This document shows positions 43,291 through 52,354 of a stretch of DNA of 64,000 nucleotides, in pieces. Position 1 is the first letter of the stretch; every line of letters starts with the position of its first letter. Both the position numbers and the translations under genes were made by a program. The notes under the pieces are model-generated. The model made no database searches and was not told the origin of the DNA. It saw only the letters and a program-made list of their open reading frames with translations. This DNA is from Thiothrix nivea DSM 5205 (lineage in GTDB: Bacteria > Pseudomonadota > Gammaproteobacteria > Thiotrichales > Thiotrichaceae). The stretch spans positions 65,693 to 129,692 of the forward strand of contig NZ_JH651384.1 in the NCBI RefSeq assembly GCF_000260135.1, given 5' to 3'.

Positions 43291-44501
43291 TAGCCTGTTG
43301 TGTTCCGTTGGTTATATTGTGCCGCCACCAGTTTCATCAGGGCTTCCGCCAGTTGATGTTTATCCATTTCCGGCAATGAATAATGGCCATCTTGCCATAC
43401 CACTTCCAGCGCATTGGTGGGTTGGTCGAAAGCTTTGCCGTCGGCGACGGAATTGGCGGCGATCATGTCGATTCCCTTGCGTTCCAGCTTGCTGCGGGCA
43501 TATGCCATCAGGTCGTGGGTTTCAGCAGCAAAGCCGACTGTGAACAGGTTGGGGTATTCCTGCTTGATTGTAGCCAAAATATCAACAGTACGCTTCATTT
43601 CAAGATGAAGGGTATCGGCGTTTTTCTTGATTTTCCGGTCAGCGACGGCAACAGGGGTGTAATCGGCGACAGCAGCTGTGGCGATAAACAGGTGTGACTG
43701 ACGGGCATATTCGCAGGTCGCTTTGAGCATGTCGGCGGCGGATTCGGTAATGACGCGCTGTACGCCGGGGGGGCAATCCAGCGCGACATGGCCGGAAACC
43801 AGTATCACTTCCGCGCCCATTTTCGCAGCAGCCTGAGCGACGGCATAACCCATCTTGCCGGAACTGCGGTTGGTCAGGAAACGCACTGGGTCAATCGCTT
43901 CGCGGGTGGGGCCGGCAGTAATCAGCACCCGCACTCCCTGAAGCAGGACGTTGGTGGCGCAACATTCCTCCAGTTCCTGCAATAGGCTGGCAGGTTCCAG
44001 CATTCGCCCTGGGCCGGTATCACCACACGCCTGTTCGCCTTCGGCAGGGCCAAATACACGGATACCGCGTTCCATCAACAGACGGACATTGTGCTGGGTC
44101 GCCGGATTTTTCCACATTTGCTGGTTCATGGCCGGAGCCACCGCCTGTTGAGCCTTCGACGCCAGACAAACCGCGCCCAGCAAGTCATCCGCCAGCCCCC
44201 ACGCCAATTTCGCCAGCGTATTCGCGGTTGCAGGCGCAATCAGGATGTAATCCGCCCAACGTGCCAGTTCGATATGCCCCATCCCCATTTCCGCAGCAGG
44301 GTCAAGCAGTTCTGTATGCACCGGGTTGCCTGATAGCGCCTGTAGGGTCAGTGGGGTAATGAATGCCTGCGCCCCAGCCGTCATGCAGACCCGCACGTTC
44401 GCTCCCTGCTTGATGAGCAGCCGTGTCAGTTCGGCGGATTTGTAGGATGCAATGCCGCCACTTATCCCTAAAAGAATGTTTTTGCCGGGGAGGAATGACA
44501 T
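43290..44501 (-). CDS. coaBC: Bifunctional phosphopantothenoylcysteine decarboxylase/phosphopantothenate-cysteine ligase
   Basis: 403 residues from the ATG at 44501 ([20 protein letters not shown]). The flavoprotein decarboxylase half is seen with [15 protein letters not shown], and the ligase half with [25 protein letters not shown] and [20 protein letters not shown]. It makes 4'-phosphopantetheine in coenzyme A synthesis. The gene is divergent from radC with a 41-base gap, so their promoters overlap. Confidence 0.96.
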   Translation of the reverse strand: MSFLPGKNILLGISGGIASYKSAELTRLLIKQGANVRVCMTAGAQAFITPLTLQALSGNPVHTELLDPAAEMGMGHIELARWADYILIAPATANTLAKLAWGLADDLLGAVCLASKAQQAVAPAMNQQMWKNPATQHNVRLLMERGIRVFGPAEGEQACGDTGPGRMLEPASLLQELEECCATNVLLQGVRVLITAGPTREAIDPVRFLTNRSSGKMGYAVAQAAAKMGAEVILVSGHVALDCPPGVQRVITESAADMLKATCEYARQSHLFIATAAVADYTPVAVADRKIKKNADTLHLEMKRTVDILATIKQEYPNLFTVGFAAETHDLMAYARSKLERKGIDMIAANSVADGKAFDQPTNALEVVWQDGHYSLPEMDKHQLAEALMKLVAAQYNQRNTTG

Positions 44502-44542
44502 AAGATTTAGCCTCTGACCCAATGAATAAAAAGCAATAAACT

Positions 44543-45214
44543 ATGGCAATCACTGACTGGCCGGTCGATGAACGTCCGCGCGAAAAGCTGCTGTCACGCG
44601 GTGCTCAAGCCCTGTCTGACGCCGAACTGTTGGCAATTTTCCTGCGTGTAGGTATTCGCGGAAAGACTGCCGTTGACCTTGCGCGCGAGTTGCTGCAAGG
44701 CTTCGGTAGTTTACGACAATTGTTTGACGCAGATGCACAAAATTTTTGTGCAGTGCAAGGTATGGGGGAAGCTAAGTACGTCCAGCTTCAGGCGGTGTTG
44801 GAAATGTCGCGCCGCTATCTGGCGGAAAAGATGCGCCGTGGCGACCCGCTAAGCGACCCGGAAGCGGTACGTTTTTACCTGACCTCCAAATTGCGTGACT
44901 ACCGTTTCGAGGTGTTTGCCTGTCTGTTTCTGGATAACCGCCACCGGGTTATCCAGTATGAGGAGTTGTTCCGTGGCACGATTGACGGCGCTAGCGTGCA
45001 CCCGCGCGAAGTGGTGCGGCGCGCGTTGCACCACAATGCAGCAGCGGTCATTTTTGCCCACAACCACCCATCCGGGGTGGCGGAGCCGAGCCAGGCGGAC
45101 GAGCGCATTACCCGTAAGCTTCAGGACGCCTTGCACCTGATTGATGTGCGGGTACTGGATCATTTCATCATTGGGGATCATGTTGTTTCCTTTGCTGAAC
45201 GCGGCTTGATCTGA
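44543..45214 (+). CDS. radC: RadC/JAB1-domain protein
   Basis: 223 residues. An N-terminal helix-hairpin-helix part ([20 protein letters not shown]) precedes the JAMM metal motif [14 protein letters not shown]. Despite its name the family has no established repair role. The divergent coaBC-radC layout is conserved in gammaproteobacteria. A 100-base gap follows before the acidic unknown gene. Confidence 0.95.
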   Translation: MAITDWPVDERPREKLLSRGAQALSDAELLAIFLRVGIRGKTAVDLARELLQGFGSLRQLFDADAQNFCAVQGMGEAKYVQLQAVLEMSRRYLAEKMRRGDPLSDPEAVRFYLTSKLRDYRFEVFACLFLDNRHRVIQYEELFRGTIDGASVHPREVVRRALHHNAAAVIFAHNHPSGVAEPSQADERITRKLQDALHLIDVRVLDHFIIGDHVVSFAERGLI

Positions 45215-45314
45215 CAGGTTTCCCGCATGGCAAATGATGAGCAAATATGACAGACGTGCTAACATGTATGTATATGACCAATAATTTTTCTTACCCCATC
45301 AAAAGGACTTAGCC

Positions 45315-46031
45315 GTGATTACAACGGAACAGGAAAAACAAGTCAGTGGCACCATGGAATTGCTGAGCGCCTACATCGCCAAGCCCCCATGGGAAGAGTG
45401 GATGGTTGAAGTCTTTTCCGACGCCATTGCCTACGCAGCCGAGATGCTGGAGTTGTCAGGCGATGAAGTGCTGGACTACCTGGAGGAAGAACCTCAGGGG
45501 CAAATGGCGCATTCCCACGTTTTTGAACACTTTGTCACCACCGAAACCAATGAAGATGGCGAAAGTGTGTTGCAGGAATTCATGCGCGCCCGCGTCCAGC
45601 AAGAGGAAAAATCCTTTGCCTGCCAGTATCTGGAGGCGCTTAGCCAGTCACGCCTGGGTTTGTGGGAAGTGGTCGGCAAAACCGGGCAATCTGTTGATGT
45701 GCGTCAGCTGGGGAGCGCTGAACCTGCTGTGCGGGTGAGCCTGGATGCAGGCAAAATCCCGGCCAATATCTGCATTGCCTCCCGTGTCCTTGATTTGCCG
45801 GGTGATGAACATGTATTCAGTTTCGGCATGTTGCCCATTGAGCGCAGCGAGGCCGAAGACATTATTGCCTATCTGGAACAAGTGCGCGGTGAAATGCTGG
45901 AGGCGGCGCAGGGTGAAGATGGGCAGGCATACGATGCCGAGGATATTGAAGCTGCGATCGAAGAAGAATTGGGTGATTTGATGTTCCAGGAAACGCTGAC
46001 GGCGTGGGTCGGGCAGGGTTTTGAAACTTGA
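45315..46031 (+). CDS. Acidic protein of unknown function
   Basis: 238 residues, starting at a GTG with a weak aaagga ribosome site; an ATG at 45354 is the alternative. The protein is very acidic (for example EVLDYLEEEPQ, AEDIEAAIEEELGD) and helical at both ends, with a beta-like middle (VRVSLDAGKIPANICIASRVL). No signal peptide, transmembrane segment or known motif is visible. It seems cytoplasmic and monocistronic; a hairpin 14-40 bases after the stop can serve as terminator for both strands. Confidence 0.6.
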   Translation: MITTEQEKQVSGTMELLSAYIAKPPWEEWMVEVFSDAIAYAAEMLELSGDEVLDYLEEEPQGQMAHSHVFEHFVTTETNEDGESVLQEFMRARVQQEEKSFACQYLEALSQSRLGLWEVVGKTGQSVDVRQLGSAEPAVRVSLDAGKIPANICIASRVLDLPGDEHVFSFGMLPIERSEAEDIIAYLEQVRGEMLEAAQGEDGQAYDAEDIEAAIEEELGDLMFQETLTAWVGQGFET

Positions 46032-46044
46032 CTGGAACAATGTG

Positions 46045-46073
46045 AAAAAAAAGCCGCTATCAAAGCGGCTTTT
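46045..46073 (-). terminator. Strong terminator of minus-strand small RNA candidate (bidirectional)
   Basis: A perfect 10-bp stem (AAAGCCGCT-type arms at 46064-46073 and 46049-46058) with a TTGAT loop is followed on the minus strand by eight T. On the plus strand the T run is only four bases, so it works better for minus-strand transcription, where no protein gene ends. Confidence 0.85.
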
Positions 46074-46193
46074 GAACAGATTTTTCTACGTTTTTCTAAA
46101 CAGGTTTTAGTAGTAGTTACGTTGTTACAACGTCGAAGGGGTGCTTGCATTTCCTCCTAGCTATGCGTCTGAGCGCCTTCCAGTGCAAGCACG
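46045..46193 (-). ncRNA. Candidate structured small RNA on the minus strand
   Basis: About 150 bases between a promoter-like pair (46228-46200) and a strong terminator. Three hairpins are seen: a long-range 9-bp stem (GTGCTTGCA and its complement, 46184-46192 with 46141-46149), a 6-bp ACGTTG/CAACGT stem-loop near 46120-46134, and the terminator. The first loop exposes GGAAGG and GCTAGGAGGAAA, a Shine-Dalgarno-like sequence followed at once by an ATG lying at the base of the stem. The frame from that ATG reads through the terminator, so it is not likely a simple leader peptide. Could be a CsrA-type sponge, a leader or a trans-acting RNA; family not recognised. Confidence 0.55.
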
Positions 46194-46199
46194 GTGCAA

Positions 46200-46228
46200 A
46201 TTATAGATAGGGTGGCTGGTGTTGCCTA
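46200..46228 (-). promoter_or_regulatory. Promoter for minus-strand small RNA candidate
   Basis: TATAAT on the minus strand (46205-46200) with TAGGCA (46228-46223) 17 bases upstream, matching four of six consensus -35 bases. The only downstream element before the terminator is the structured RNA; the peptide deformylase gene ends upstream of this point. Confidence 0.55.
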
Positions 46229-46261
46229 CTGGGAACAGGCAAGCTCCTGCAAGGGTATGCC

Positions 46262-46735
46262 CTAAGGCTGGATCAGGATTCCTTCGATATGGTCATATTC
46301 ATGCTGGATAATGCGGGCAATAAAGCCGTGATAACGTGTTTCCACTGCTTGACCATCGCGGGTCAGATAGCGCACCTGTAGCTGTTCCGCCCGTTCCATG
46401 GGCACACGGGTATCCGGCACGCTCAGGCAACCTTCGTCATACAGGCTGGTTTCTGCTGACCGCCAGAGGATTTCTGGATTGACCAGGGCTAGCGGTTCCA
46501 TTAGGGGTGCATCCGGATAGCGCTGGTTGGGGCGTGAGGCAACAATGATGATGCGTAGCGGGGAGAAGACTTGCGGCGCTGCGATGCCGACGCCATTGGC
46601 TGCCAGCATCGTCGCCAGCATATTGTCGATCAACTGCTGGATGGCGGGGTCATGTACATTGCTGACAGTGTGTGCACGTTGTTGCAGGATGGGTTCCCCG
46701 CGTTTGGCGATGGGAAGGATGTGTGGTTCATGCAT
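46262..46735 (-). CDS. def: Peptide deformylase
   Basis: 157 residues. The three signature motifs are present: GVGIAAPQ, EGCLSVPD and QHEYDHIEG, with Cys and two His as metal ligands and Glu as base. It removes the N-formyl group from new proteins. Unlike the common def-fmt arrangement, it stands alone downstream of cbbO, separated from it by 24 bases, and is followed by the small RNA promoter. It may be an additional def paralogue; whether it is cotranscribed with the RuBisCO genes is unknown. Confidence 0.93.
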   Translation of the reverse strand: MHEPHILPIAKRGEPILQQRAHTVSNVHDPAIQQLIDNMLATMLAANGVGIAAPQVFSPLRIIIVASRPNQRYPDAPLMEPLALVNPEILWRSAETSLYDEGCLSVPDTRVPMERAEQLQVRYLTRDGQAVETRYHGFIARIIQHEYDHIEGILIQP

Positions 46736-46759
46736 GGGAAATAGTATCCCCGTGCCGAT

Positions 46760-49009
46760 TTAACCAGTCAATGCCATAAACACCTGCGGCAATCTTTCCG
46801 GCAAGCGCTGCACATTATCAATCACCGTAAACCGTTTGCCGAAAATATCCCGTACATATTCATCCGCGCGCGGATCCAGGCTGATGCAGTAGGTGTAAAT
46901 GCCTTTCTGGTCGAGTTCCTTCACCGCCTGCCGGGTGTCCTGCGTCAGCAGTTGCGGATCGTCCACATCAATGTCAGATGGCTCCCCATCGGTCAGGATC
47001 AGCATCAGTTTTTTGTCAGCCTGCTGGTTTTCCAGATAGTGGGCAGCATGACGTACCGCCGCGCCCATACGGGTGGAATAACCCGCATCCATCGCCGCCA
47101 GACGCGATTTCACAGAGTCGCCCCAAGATTCCTTGAAGCCCTTGATGTGCTGATAACGCACTTCATGGCGGGTGTTGGATGCAAACCCGGCAATCGCGAA
47201 TGGGTCGCCCAGCGCTTCAATCGCCCATGCCAGCAGCGACACCGCTTCCTGGCTCAGTTCGAGAATGCTTTGGGTAGCACCTTCCGGCACTTCGCTGATG
47301 GAAGCTGACAAATCCAGCAACAACATGACTGCGATATTACGCCCGTCATGTTTATGGCTCATGTTGATGCGCGGATCAGGATTTGCCCCGCCCTTGAAAT
47401 CGATCAGCGAACGGATCGCCACATCCAGATCGAGTTCGCTGCCCTCTTCCTGATAACGTACCCGCGTGTAATTCTGTGGCTTGAGCAGATCGACAATCTG
47501 CTTGAGACGCTTTGCCAGCGCCGCGTGTTTCTGCAACAGGCTGTCAATCACTGCCGGATTACCCGGAGGATGCAGGCTTTCATACACGCTTGTCCAGTCA
47601 GGGCGGTAGGTCTGGCTGTTGTAATCCCATTCCGGGTAATGGCGTGGCGGCAGACCTTCCACTTCCTGGCTGTGGGAGGTTTTGTGCTCGTCGAAAAATT
47701 CTTCGTCGTCGCTTTCCTCGATGTACTGCCACAAATGGCGGTTGTCATCACGGTAAGGGATGGCGGTCTTGTTGAAATACACGCTCGGTAACTGGTCGGA
47801 TTGCAGGCGCGTTTTCGCCACAAACAGCAGCGCCAGATTCACCATATCCTGCATGGTCGCGTTACCTTCCGCCATCTTCTCGTGGAAACGGCGGGAGAAT
47901 TCCACAACTTGCGGGTGCTGATAGCCATGTTCAGGATTTAGAATTGCATACGACAGCATTGCCAAGCGGTGACGCAGGCAGGATTCCTTGGTGACATCAC
48001 ATTCGCCTTCATCGGGAACCGGGTGCAGGGCCATGAAAATACGCCGTAAACCCGGGTATTCCTGCATGGCCAGCCATTCGACGCGGCTGTCTTCAAAACG
48101 CTCGATGGCGATGCGCTGCTGTGGACTGAAATTATCCACTACCACTTTTTCCGACCAGCGCCGGTGCGCCGCCATGTGCGCCAGTACCGCTCGATAACGG
48201 TCAATCCCGCGCACACCATTGAGGTCATCGAATACGTCAGGGATACGAATACCGTGCTCGTCGAAATACGGCTGTTGTGCCCGCATGTCACGGAAGTCGA
48301 TGGAATAGGGAACCAGCAGTTCGTTTTCTTTCCAACAGGCTTGCAGATACAGGTTCAGCTTACGCTCGTTGTGGGTAAACAGCGTACCGTGACGCTCATG
48401 CTGCAACATCGCCTTGGCGTCGGCGGATTGCAGGCCGAAATACTCTTCCTGCCGCTGCGGGTGTTTGCCATAGTTGCGAATGCCGTATTCGATCCAGTTT
48501 TTCAGACCACCAAGCGCCAACTGGTTGATCAGGTAAGGCATTTGCTCCAGCAGTTTGGGTAGGCCGGGGCTGGGAATGGTGGTGTGGAAGCCGTGGATGG
48601 AGCCGGTGGTGCGTTCCATCATGTCGAACAGGATGTCGATGTAATTGCCAACCAGCTCTTCGCTATCGAGGCGTCGGCAGACTTCCGGCAATACCTGCAT
48701 GAAGACCGGAATGGCACGCCCATTGGGTGTGCGCGACATTTTCCACACAGTCTGACTGACGCGAGTGAGCGTGCCTTCGCCCAGCTTGTAGGCGATGGTC
48801 GGCATTTCTTCGAGGTAGGTCAGTACCGGGTCGAAACCGCGCCCGATTTTGCATACCAGTGATGCGCCTTCGAGGTAGTTGTCAATAGCTTCCTCACTCA
48901 ACAGAGCGAGGGCATCCTGCATACAGGCGGCAAAAGCGTCATCAAGCTGCTTGAAGTTGCAACTCAGTTTTTCACGGTAACGGGCGGTGACCTCATCCAT
49001 CAGGATCAC
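46760..49009 (-). CDS. cbbO: RuBisCO activase component CbbO (VWA-domain, NorD-like)
   Basis: 749 residues. The C-terminal region has a von Willebrand A domain with a MIDAS motif near residue 565 (LLLDLSASISEV), and ends with IDVDDPQLL and YCISLDPRADEYVRDIFG. CbbO binds RuBisCO and works with the CbbQ ATPase ring to remove inhibitory sugar phosphates. The GTG start at 49009 overlaps the cbbQ stop (GTGA); an ATG at 49000 is an alternative. The order cbbM-cbbQ-cbbO is typical for form II clusters. Confidence 0.92.
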   Translation of the reverse strand: MILMDEVTARYREKLSCNFKQLDDAFAACMQDALALLSEEAIDNYLEGASLVCKIGRGFDPVLTYLEEMPTIAYKLGEGTLTRVSQTVWKMSRTPNGRAIPVFMQVLPEVCRRLDSEELVGNYIDILFDMMERTTGSIHGFHTTIPSPGLPKLLEQMPYLINQLALGGLKNWIEYGIRNYGKHPQRQEEYFGLQSADAKAMLQHERHGTLFTHNERKLNLYLQACWKENELLVPYSIDFRDMRAQQPYFDEHGIRIPDVFDDLNGVRGIDRYRAVLAHMAAHRRWSEKVVVDNFSPQQRIAIERFEDSRVEWLAMQEYPGLRRIFMALHPVPDEGECDVTKESCLRHRLAMLSYAILNPEHGYQHPQVVEFSRRFHEKMAEGNATMQDMVNLALLFVAKTRLQSDQLPSVYFNKTAIPYRDDNRHLWQYIEESDDEEFFDEHKTSHSQEVEGLPPRHYPEWDYNSQTYRPDWTSVYESLHPPGNPAVIDSLLQKHAALAKRLKQIVDLLKPQNYTRVRYQEEGSELDLDVAIRSLIDFKGGANPDPRINMSHKHDGRNIAVMLLLDLSASISEVPEGATQSILELSQEAVSLLAWAIEALGDPFAIAGFASNTRHEVRYQHIKGFKESWGDSVKSRLAAMDAGYSTRMGAAVRHAAHYLENQQADKKLMLILTDGEPSDIDVDDPQLLTQDTRQAVKELDQKGIYTYCISLDPRADEYVRDIFGKRFTVIDNVQRLPERLPQVFMALTG

Positions 49010-49809
49010 CCGAAGATGGCGTCGATGCTGTGATTCAGGGTGCTGCGGATGTCGGCGTCATCGGTAATCGGGCTGACCAGTGCCATACGGCAGGCGTCAC
49101 CGGCTTCGATGCCGTCCTTGATCAGGTTGGCTGCGTAGACCAGCAGGCGGGTGGAAATGCCTTCGTCCAGACCATGACCTTTCAGGTTACGTGCGGTGTG
49201 GGCAATTTTGACCAGTTTGTCCGCGATGTCAGCACCAACGCCAGTTTCAGCTTGCAGGATGCTGGATTCTTTTTCCGTTGTTGGGTAGTCGAAATCAAAT
49301 GCGACAAAGCGTTGCTTGGTGGATTGCTTGAGGTCTTTCATCAAGCTCTGGTATCCCGGATTGTAGGAGATGACCAGTTGAAAATCGGAGTGTGCCTGCA
49401 CCAGTTCGCCCTTCTTGTCGAGTGGCAGGGTGCGGCGGTGGTCGGTCAGCGGATGGATCACCACGGTGGTGTCCTGACGCGCTTCGACAATTTCATCGAG
49501 GTAACAGATGGCACCGATACGGGCTGCGGTGGTCAGCGAGCCATCCAGCCAGCGGGTGCCGTTGGCTTCCAGCAAATAACGACCTACCAGATCGGATGCG
49601 GTCATGTCCTCGTTACAGGCAACCGTGATCAGCGGTTTGCCCAGTTTCCACGCCATGTGTTCGACGAAACGGGATTTACCGCAACCGGTCGGGCCTTTCA
49701 CCATTACGGGCAGGCGGGAACGGTAGGCAGCCTGGTAAAGCTCCACTTCGCGTCCGGTGGCCTGATAGAACGGCTCTTGCTGGATGAGGTATTGGTTGGT
49801 GTCGGTCAT
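49006..49809 (-). CDS. cbbQ: RuBisCO activase AAA+ ATPase CbbQ
   Basis: 267 residues, MoxR-type AAA+ family. Walker A is GPTGCGKS (about 38-45), Walker B and sensor regions AICYLDEIVEAR and LVISYNPGYQSL. CbbQ forms a hexamer that, with CbbO, restores activity of inhibited RuBisCO. The gene follows cbbM after 79 bases that contain a hairpin, and overlaps cbbO. The ribosome site is gaagga. Confidence 0.94.
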   Translation of the reverse strand: MTDTNQYLIQQEPFYQATGREVELYQAAYRSRLPVMVKGPTGCGKSRFVEHMAWKLGKPLITVACNEDMTASDLVGRYLLEANGTRWLDGSLTTAARIGAICYLDEIVEARQDTTVVIHPLTDHRRTLPLDKKGELVQAHSDFQLVISYNPGYQSLMKDLKQSTKQRFVAFDFDYPTTEKESSILQAETGVGADIADKLVKIAHTARNLKGHGLDEGISTRLLVYAANLIKDGIEAGDACRMALVSPITDDADIRSTLNHSIDAIFG

Positions 49810-49839
49810 GGCGAAGATCCTTCAATGGGGAGAGATGAT

Positions 49840-49861
49840 GAGAGGCGCATGTGCGCCCCTC
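49840..49861 (-). other. Hairpin between cbbM and cbbQ
   Basis: GAGGGGCGC pairs with GCGCCTCTC across a 4-base loop on the minus strand, with one G-T pair and no T run. Located 28 bases after the cbbM stop. Such a structure may stabilise the cbbM part of the transcript so that RuBisCO is made in excess over its activase. Confidence 0.45.
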
Positions 49862-49888
49862 AACCCTACTACTGTGGTTGCTTGCGGC

Positions 49889-51268
49889 TTACTTGTGTAC
49901 GCCTAACTTTTCGCGCCAGCCTGGGTACAGCTTGTCAGCATCGCCAGGGAAGGATTCGAACGCGCGGGCAAATTCCTTGTGCTCTTTCGCGAATTCGATC
50001 GGGTCAGCACCGGATTTCCAGCACTCGTAAGATTGGCGCAGGGAAATTGCACCAGCCGCCGGGCTGTCGATGTGGCCGTAAGAACCACCACCGGATGTGT
50101 TGATAACGTTACCATGACCCAGGTTCGCAAAGAAGCCTGGCAGACGCAGTGCGTTCATACCGCCGGAGATGATTGGGGTAGTTGGCTTCATGCCGTACCA
50201 TTTCTGGTAGTAAGCAGGGCCTTGGCACTCGTCACGCTCAATCATGTAAGCAATGATCTTGTCGGAAGCATCGCCTTCCATTTTGCCGTAGCCCATGGTG
50301 CCGACGTGGATACCGGAAGCACCTTGCAGACGGGACATCTTGGCCAGAACGAATGCCGTGTAACCACGCTTGGCAGATGGGGAAGTGACCGCACCGTGAC
50401 CGGCACGATGGTAGTGCAGGTACTGGCTAGGGTACTGGCGACGAGCAGTCGTTACCATGCCTGGGCCACCCACGTAACCGTCAACCAGGAATGCAACCTT
50501 GTCAGCGTCAGGGCCAAAGGTTTCCAGGATGAAGTCAGCACGAGCACACATTTCGTAGTGGTCGTCAGCCGTGATGTTGGCGGAGAACAGTTTAGCCTGG
50601 CCGGTTTCGTCCTGCGCGCGCTTCAGTGCATCATAAACGAGTGGGTAAACTTTCTTGGCTGGGCAGAATACCTGGTTGCCTTGCGGTTCATCGTTCTTGA
50701 TGAAGTCGCCACCGAGCCAGAACTGGTAAGCAGCGTGAGCAAACGGCTCAGGACGCAGACCCAGCTTGGGCTTGATGATAGTACCCGCGATGTAACCACC
50801 GTCAACAACCGGACGGCCCAGGATACGCCACATGTCAGAGATGTCTTTGGATGGGCCATCGAACAGCTGGATAGCACGCTCAGGCATGTAGAAGTCGTAC
50901 ATCTTGGCGTGTTCAACGTCGCCCATGCCCTGGTTGTTACCGATAGCCAGGGTCAGGAAAGAAACCAGCATCATGCGACCGTCAGTAACGTTGCGGTCGA
51001 ACAGCTCCAGAGGGTATGCGATGCGCATTTCTTCGGTAGCTTCGTCGATGTGGTAAACCAGTGCGTCAACGCCTTTGGTGAAGTCGTCAGTGGTGCAAAC
51101 TTCAACGTTGGTACCAGTGGAAGATTCAGCAGCAAAGTGGGCAGCTACTTCCAGGTAGCCATAGCCAGCAGCAGGCTTCATTTTGTAGGCAACCAGAATG
51201 TGCTTGCCACCTGCAATCAGGTCTTCTTCCTTCAAGCTCAGGTCAGCATAACGGCCGGATTGGTCCAT
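49889..51268 (-). CDS. cbbM: Ribulose-1,5-bisphosphate carboxylase, form II
   Basis: 459 residues from the ATG at 51268, preceded by a gaggaga ribosome site; the frame's earlier TTG at 51283 overlaps that site and is rejected. Active-site motifs are complete: [15 protein letters not shown] with the catalytic Lys, [16 protein letters not shown] with the carbamylated Lys, and [17 protein letters not shown] in the phosphate-binding region. Form II enzymes are homodimers or homo-oligomers suited to high CO2/low O2. The gene is divergent from cbbR, first in cbbM-cbbQ-cbbO. Confidence 0.98.
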   Translation of the reverse strand: MDQSGRYADLSLKEEDLIAGGKHILVAYKMKPAAGYGYLEVAAHFAAESSTGTNVEVCTTDDFTKGVDALVYHIDEATEEMRIAYPLELFDRNVTDGRMMLVSFLTLAIGNNQGMGDVEHAKMYDFYMPERAIQLFDGPSKDISDMWRILGRPVVDGGYIAGTIIKPKLGLRPEPFAHAAYQFWLGGDFIKNDEPQGNQVFCPAKKVYPLVYDALKRAQDETGQAKLFSANITADDHYEMCARADFILETFGPDADKVAFLVDGYVGGPGMVTTARRQYPSQYLHYHRAGHGAVTSPSAKRGYTAFVLAKMSRLQGASGIHVGTMGYGKMEGDASDKIIAYMIERDECQGPAYYQKWYGMKPTTPIISGGMNALRLPGFFANLGHGNVINTSGGGSYGHIDSPAAGAISLRQSYECWKSGADPIEFAKEHKEFARAFESFPGDADKLYPGWREKLGVHK

Positions 51269-51321
51269 GATTTCTCTCCTCAATAAGTAAAAACTACTTC
51301 AAAACCTTGCGAACGGTGTGG

Positions 51322-51349
51322 ATTATAAGTGAATGATAAGATAAGTAAA
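51322..51349 (-). promoter_or_regulatory. cbbM promoter
   Basis: On the minus strand, TATAAT (51327-51322) with TTTACT (51349-51344) at 16-base spacing. The start codon is 54 bases further. The candidate CbbR site lies about 20 bases upstream of the -35 box, the position expected for a LysR-type activator. Confidence 0.6.
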
Positions 51350-51368
51350 ACTCATTTATACTGATTTA

Positions 51369-51389
51369 AACATAATGATTAATTATGTT
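51369..51389. promoter_or_regulatory. Candidate CbbR operator between cbbM and cbbR
   Basis: AACATAAT and ATTATGTT form an 8-base inverted repeat with a 5-base centre, containing the T-N11-A spacing common to LysR-type sites. It lies upstream of the cbbM promoter and overlaps a possible cbbR promoter (TTAAAC at 51366-51371, TATGAT at 51389-51394), so binding could activate cbbM and repress cbbR. Confidence 0.55.
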
Positions 51390-51433
51390 ATGATATTTGC
51401 AATAAACCCCATATTTCTGAGTAAATTAGTCGG

Positions 51434-52354
51434 ATGCATATTTCATTTCGTCAGATACAGGTTTTTCAGGCGGTTGCCCAAACCGAGAATTTCACCCGTG
51501 CCGCAGAATTGTTACACATGACCCAGCCCGCCATTTCGATGCAGGTCAAACAACTGGAAGATAATACGGAACTTTCCCTGTTTGAACGTCAGGGCAAGCG
51601 CATTGTGATGACCGCAGCGGGGCGGGCAATGCACGCTTATACTTGCGAGATCCTCGCCCAGTACCAGGGCATGGTCGAGACGCTGAAAGAGCTAAAAAAC
51701 GTCCATCAGGGCTATATCAAGGTATCGGCAGCCACGACTTCGATCTATTTCATCACCAAAATGCTGGCGAGTTTTTCCCGGATACATGAGGGCATCACGG
51801 TTTCGTTGCACATCACCAACCGCAAGACGCTGGTGGAACAATTGCAGAACTACGAAGCTGACCTGGTGGTGATGGGGGAACCGCCCGCCAACCTTGACCT
51901 GTATTCGCAGCGCTTGATGTGCAACCCGTTGGTGATGATTGCGCCCGCCAGCCATGCCCTGGCTGGCCGTAAAGGTATTCCCATTGGGGAAATCGTCGCA
52001 GAAAAATTCGTGGTGCGCGAACAGGGCTCAGGCACGCGCGCCGCCATCGAGCGTTTCTTTGCCGAACACGGCCACACTTTTTCCAGTACGCTGGAAATGG
52101 GCAGCAACGAATCCATCAAATATTCGGTGATTGCGGGGCTGGGATTGGGCATTGTGTCCTTGCACAGCATCAGGCTGGAGCTGGAAACACGGTCGCTGGC
52201 GATATTGGATGTGGGGGGCTTTCCTATCCAGCGCTATTGGCATATCGTGACCCGCGACGGCAAATGGCTGTCCCCGGCGGCGCAGGCATTCAAGGAATAC
52301 GTCATCGCCGAGGCGGCAACCTACGCGCAGGATTACCAGCAGTTGCTGCTGTAA
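51434..52354 (+). CDS. cbbR: LysR-family regulator of the RuBisCO operon
   Basis: 306 residues. The N-terminal helix-turn-helix (FQAVAQTENFTRAAELLHMT, AISMQVKQLEDN) is followed by the effector-binding domain with GYIKVSAATTSIYFI. CbbR senses metabolites such as NADPH or RuBP and activates cbb genes. It is divergent from cbbM with a 165-base gap containing the operator. It ends one base before the convergent peroxidase gene. Confidence 0.93.
   Translation: MHISFRQIQVFQAVAQTENFTRAAELLHMTQPAISMQVKQLEDNTELSLFERQGKRIVMTAAGRAMHAYTCEILAQYQGMVETLKELKNVHQGYIKVSAATTSIYFITKMLASFSRIHEGITVSLHITNRKTLVEQLQNYEADLVVMGEPPANLDLYSQRLMCNPLVMIAPASHALAGRKGIPIGEIVAEKFVVREQGSGTRAAIERFFAEHGHTFSSTLEMGSNESIKYSVIAGLGLGIVSLHSIRLELETRSLAILDVGGFPIQRYWHIVTRDGKWLSPAAQAFKEYVIAEAATYAQDYQQLLL

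Noticed and set aside
45869-46150. Minus-strand frame of 93 residues starting behind AGGAGG
   Set aside because: The ribosome site is good, but the frame runs through a strong terminator and into antisense of the acidic gene. It is more likely part of a structured RNA than a protein.
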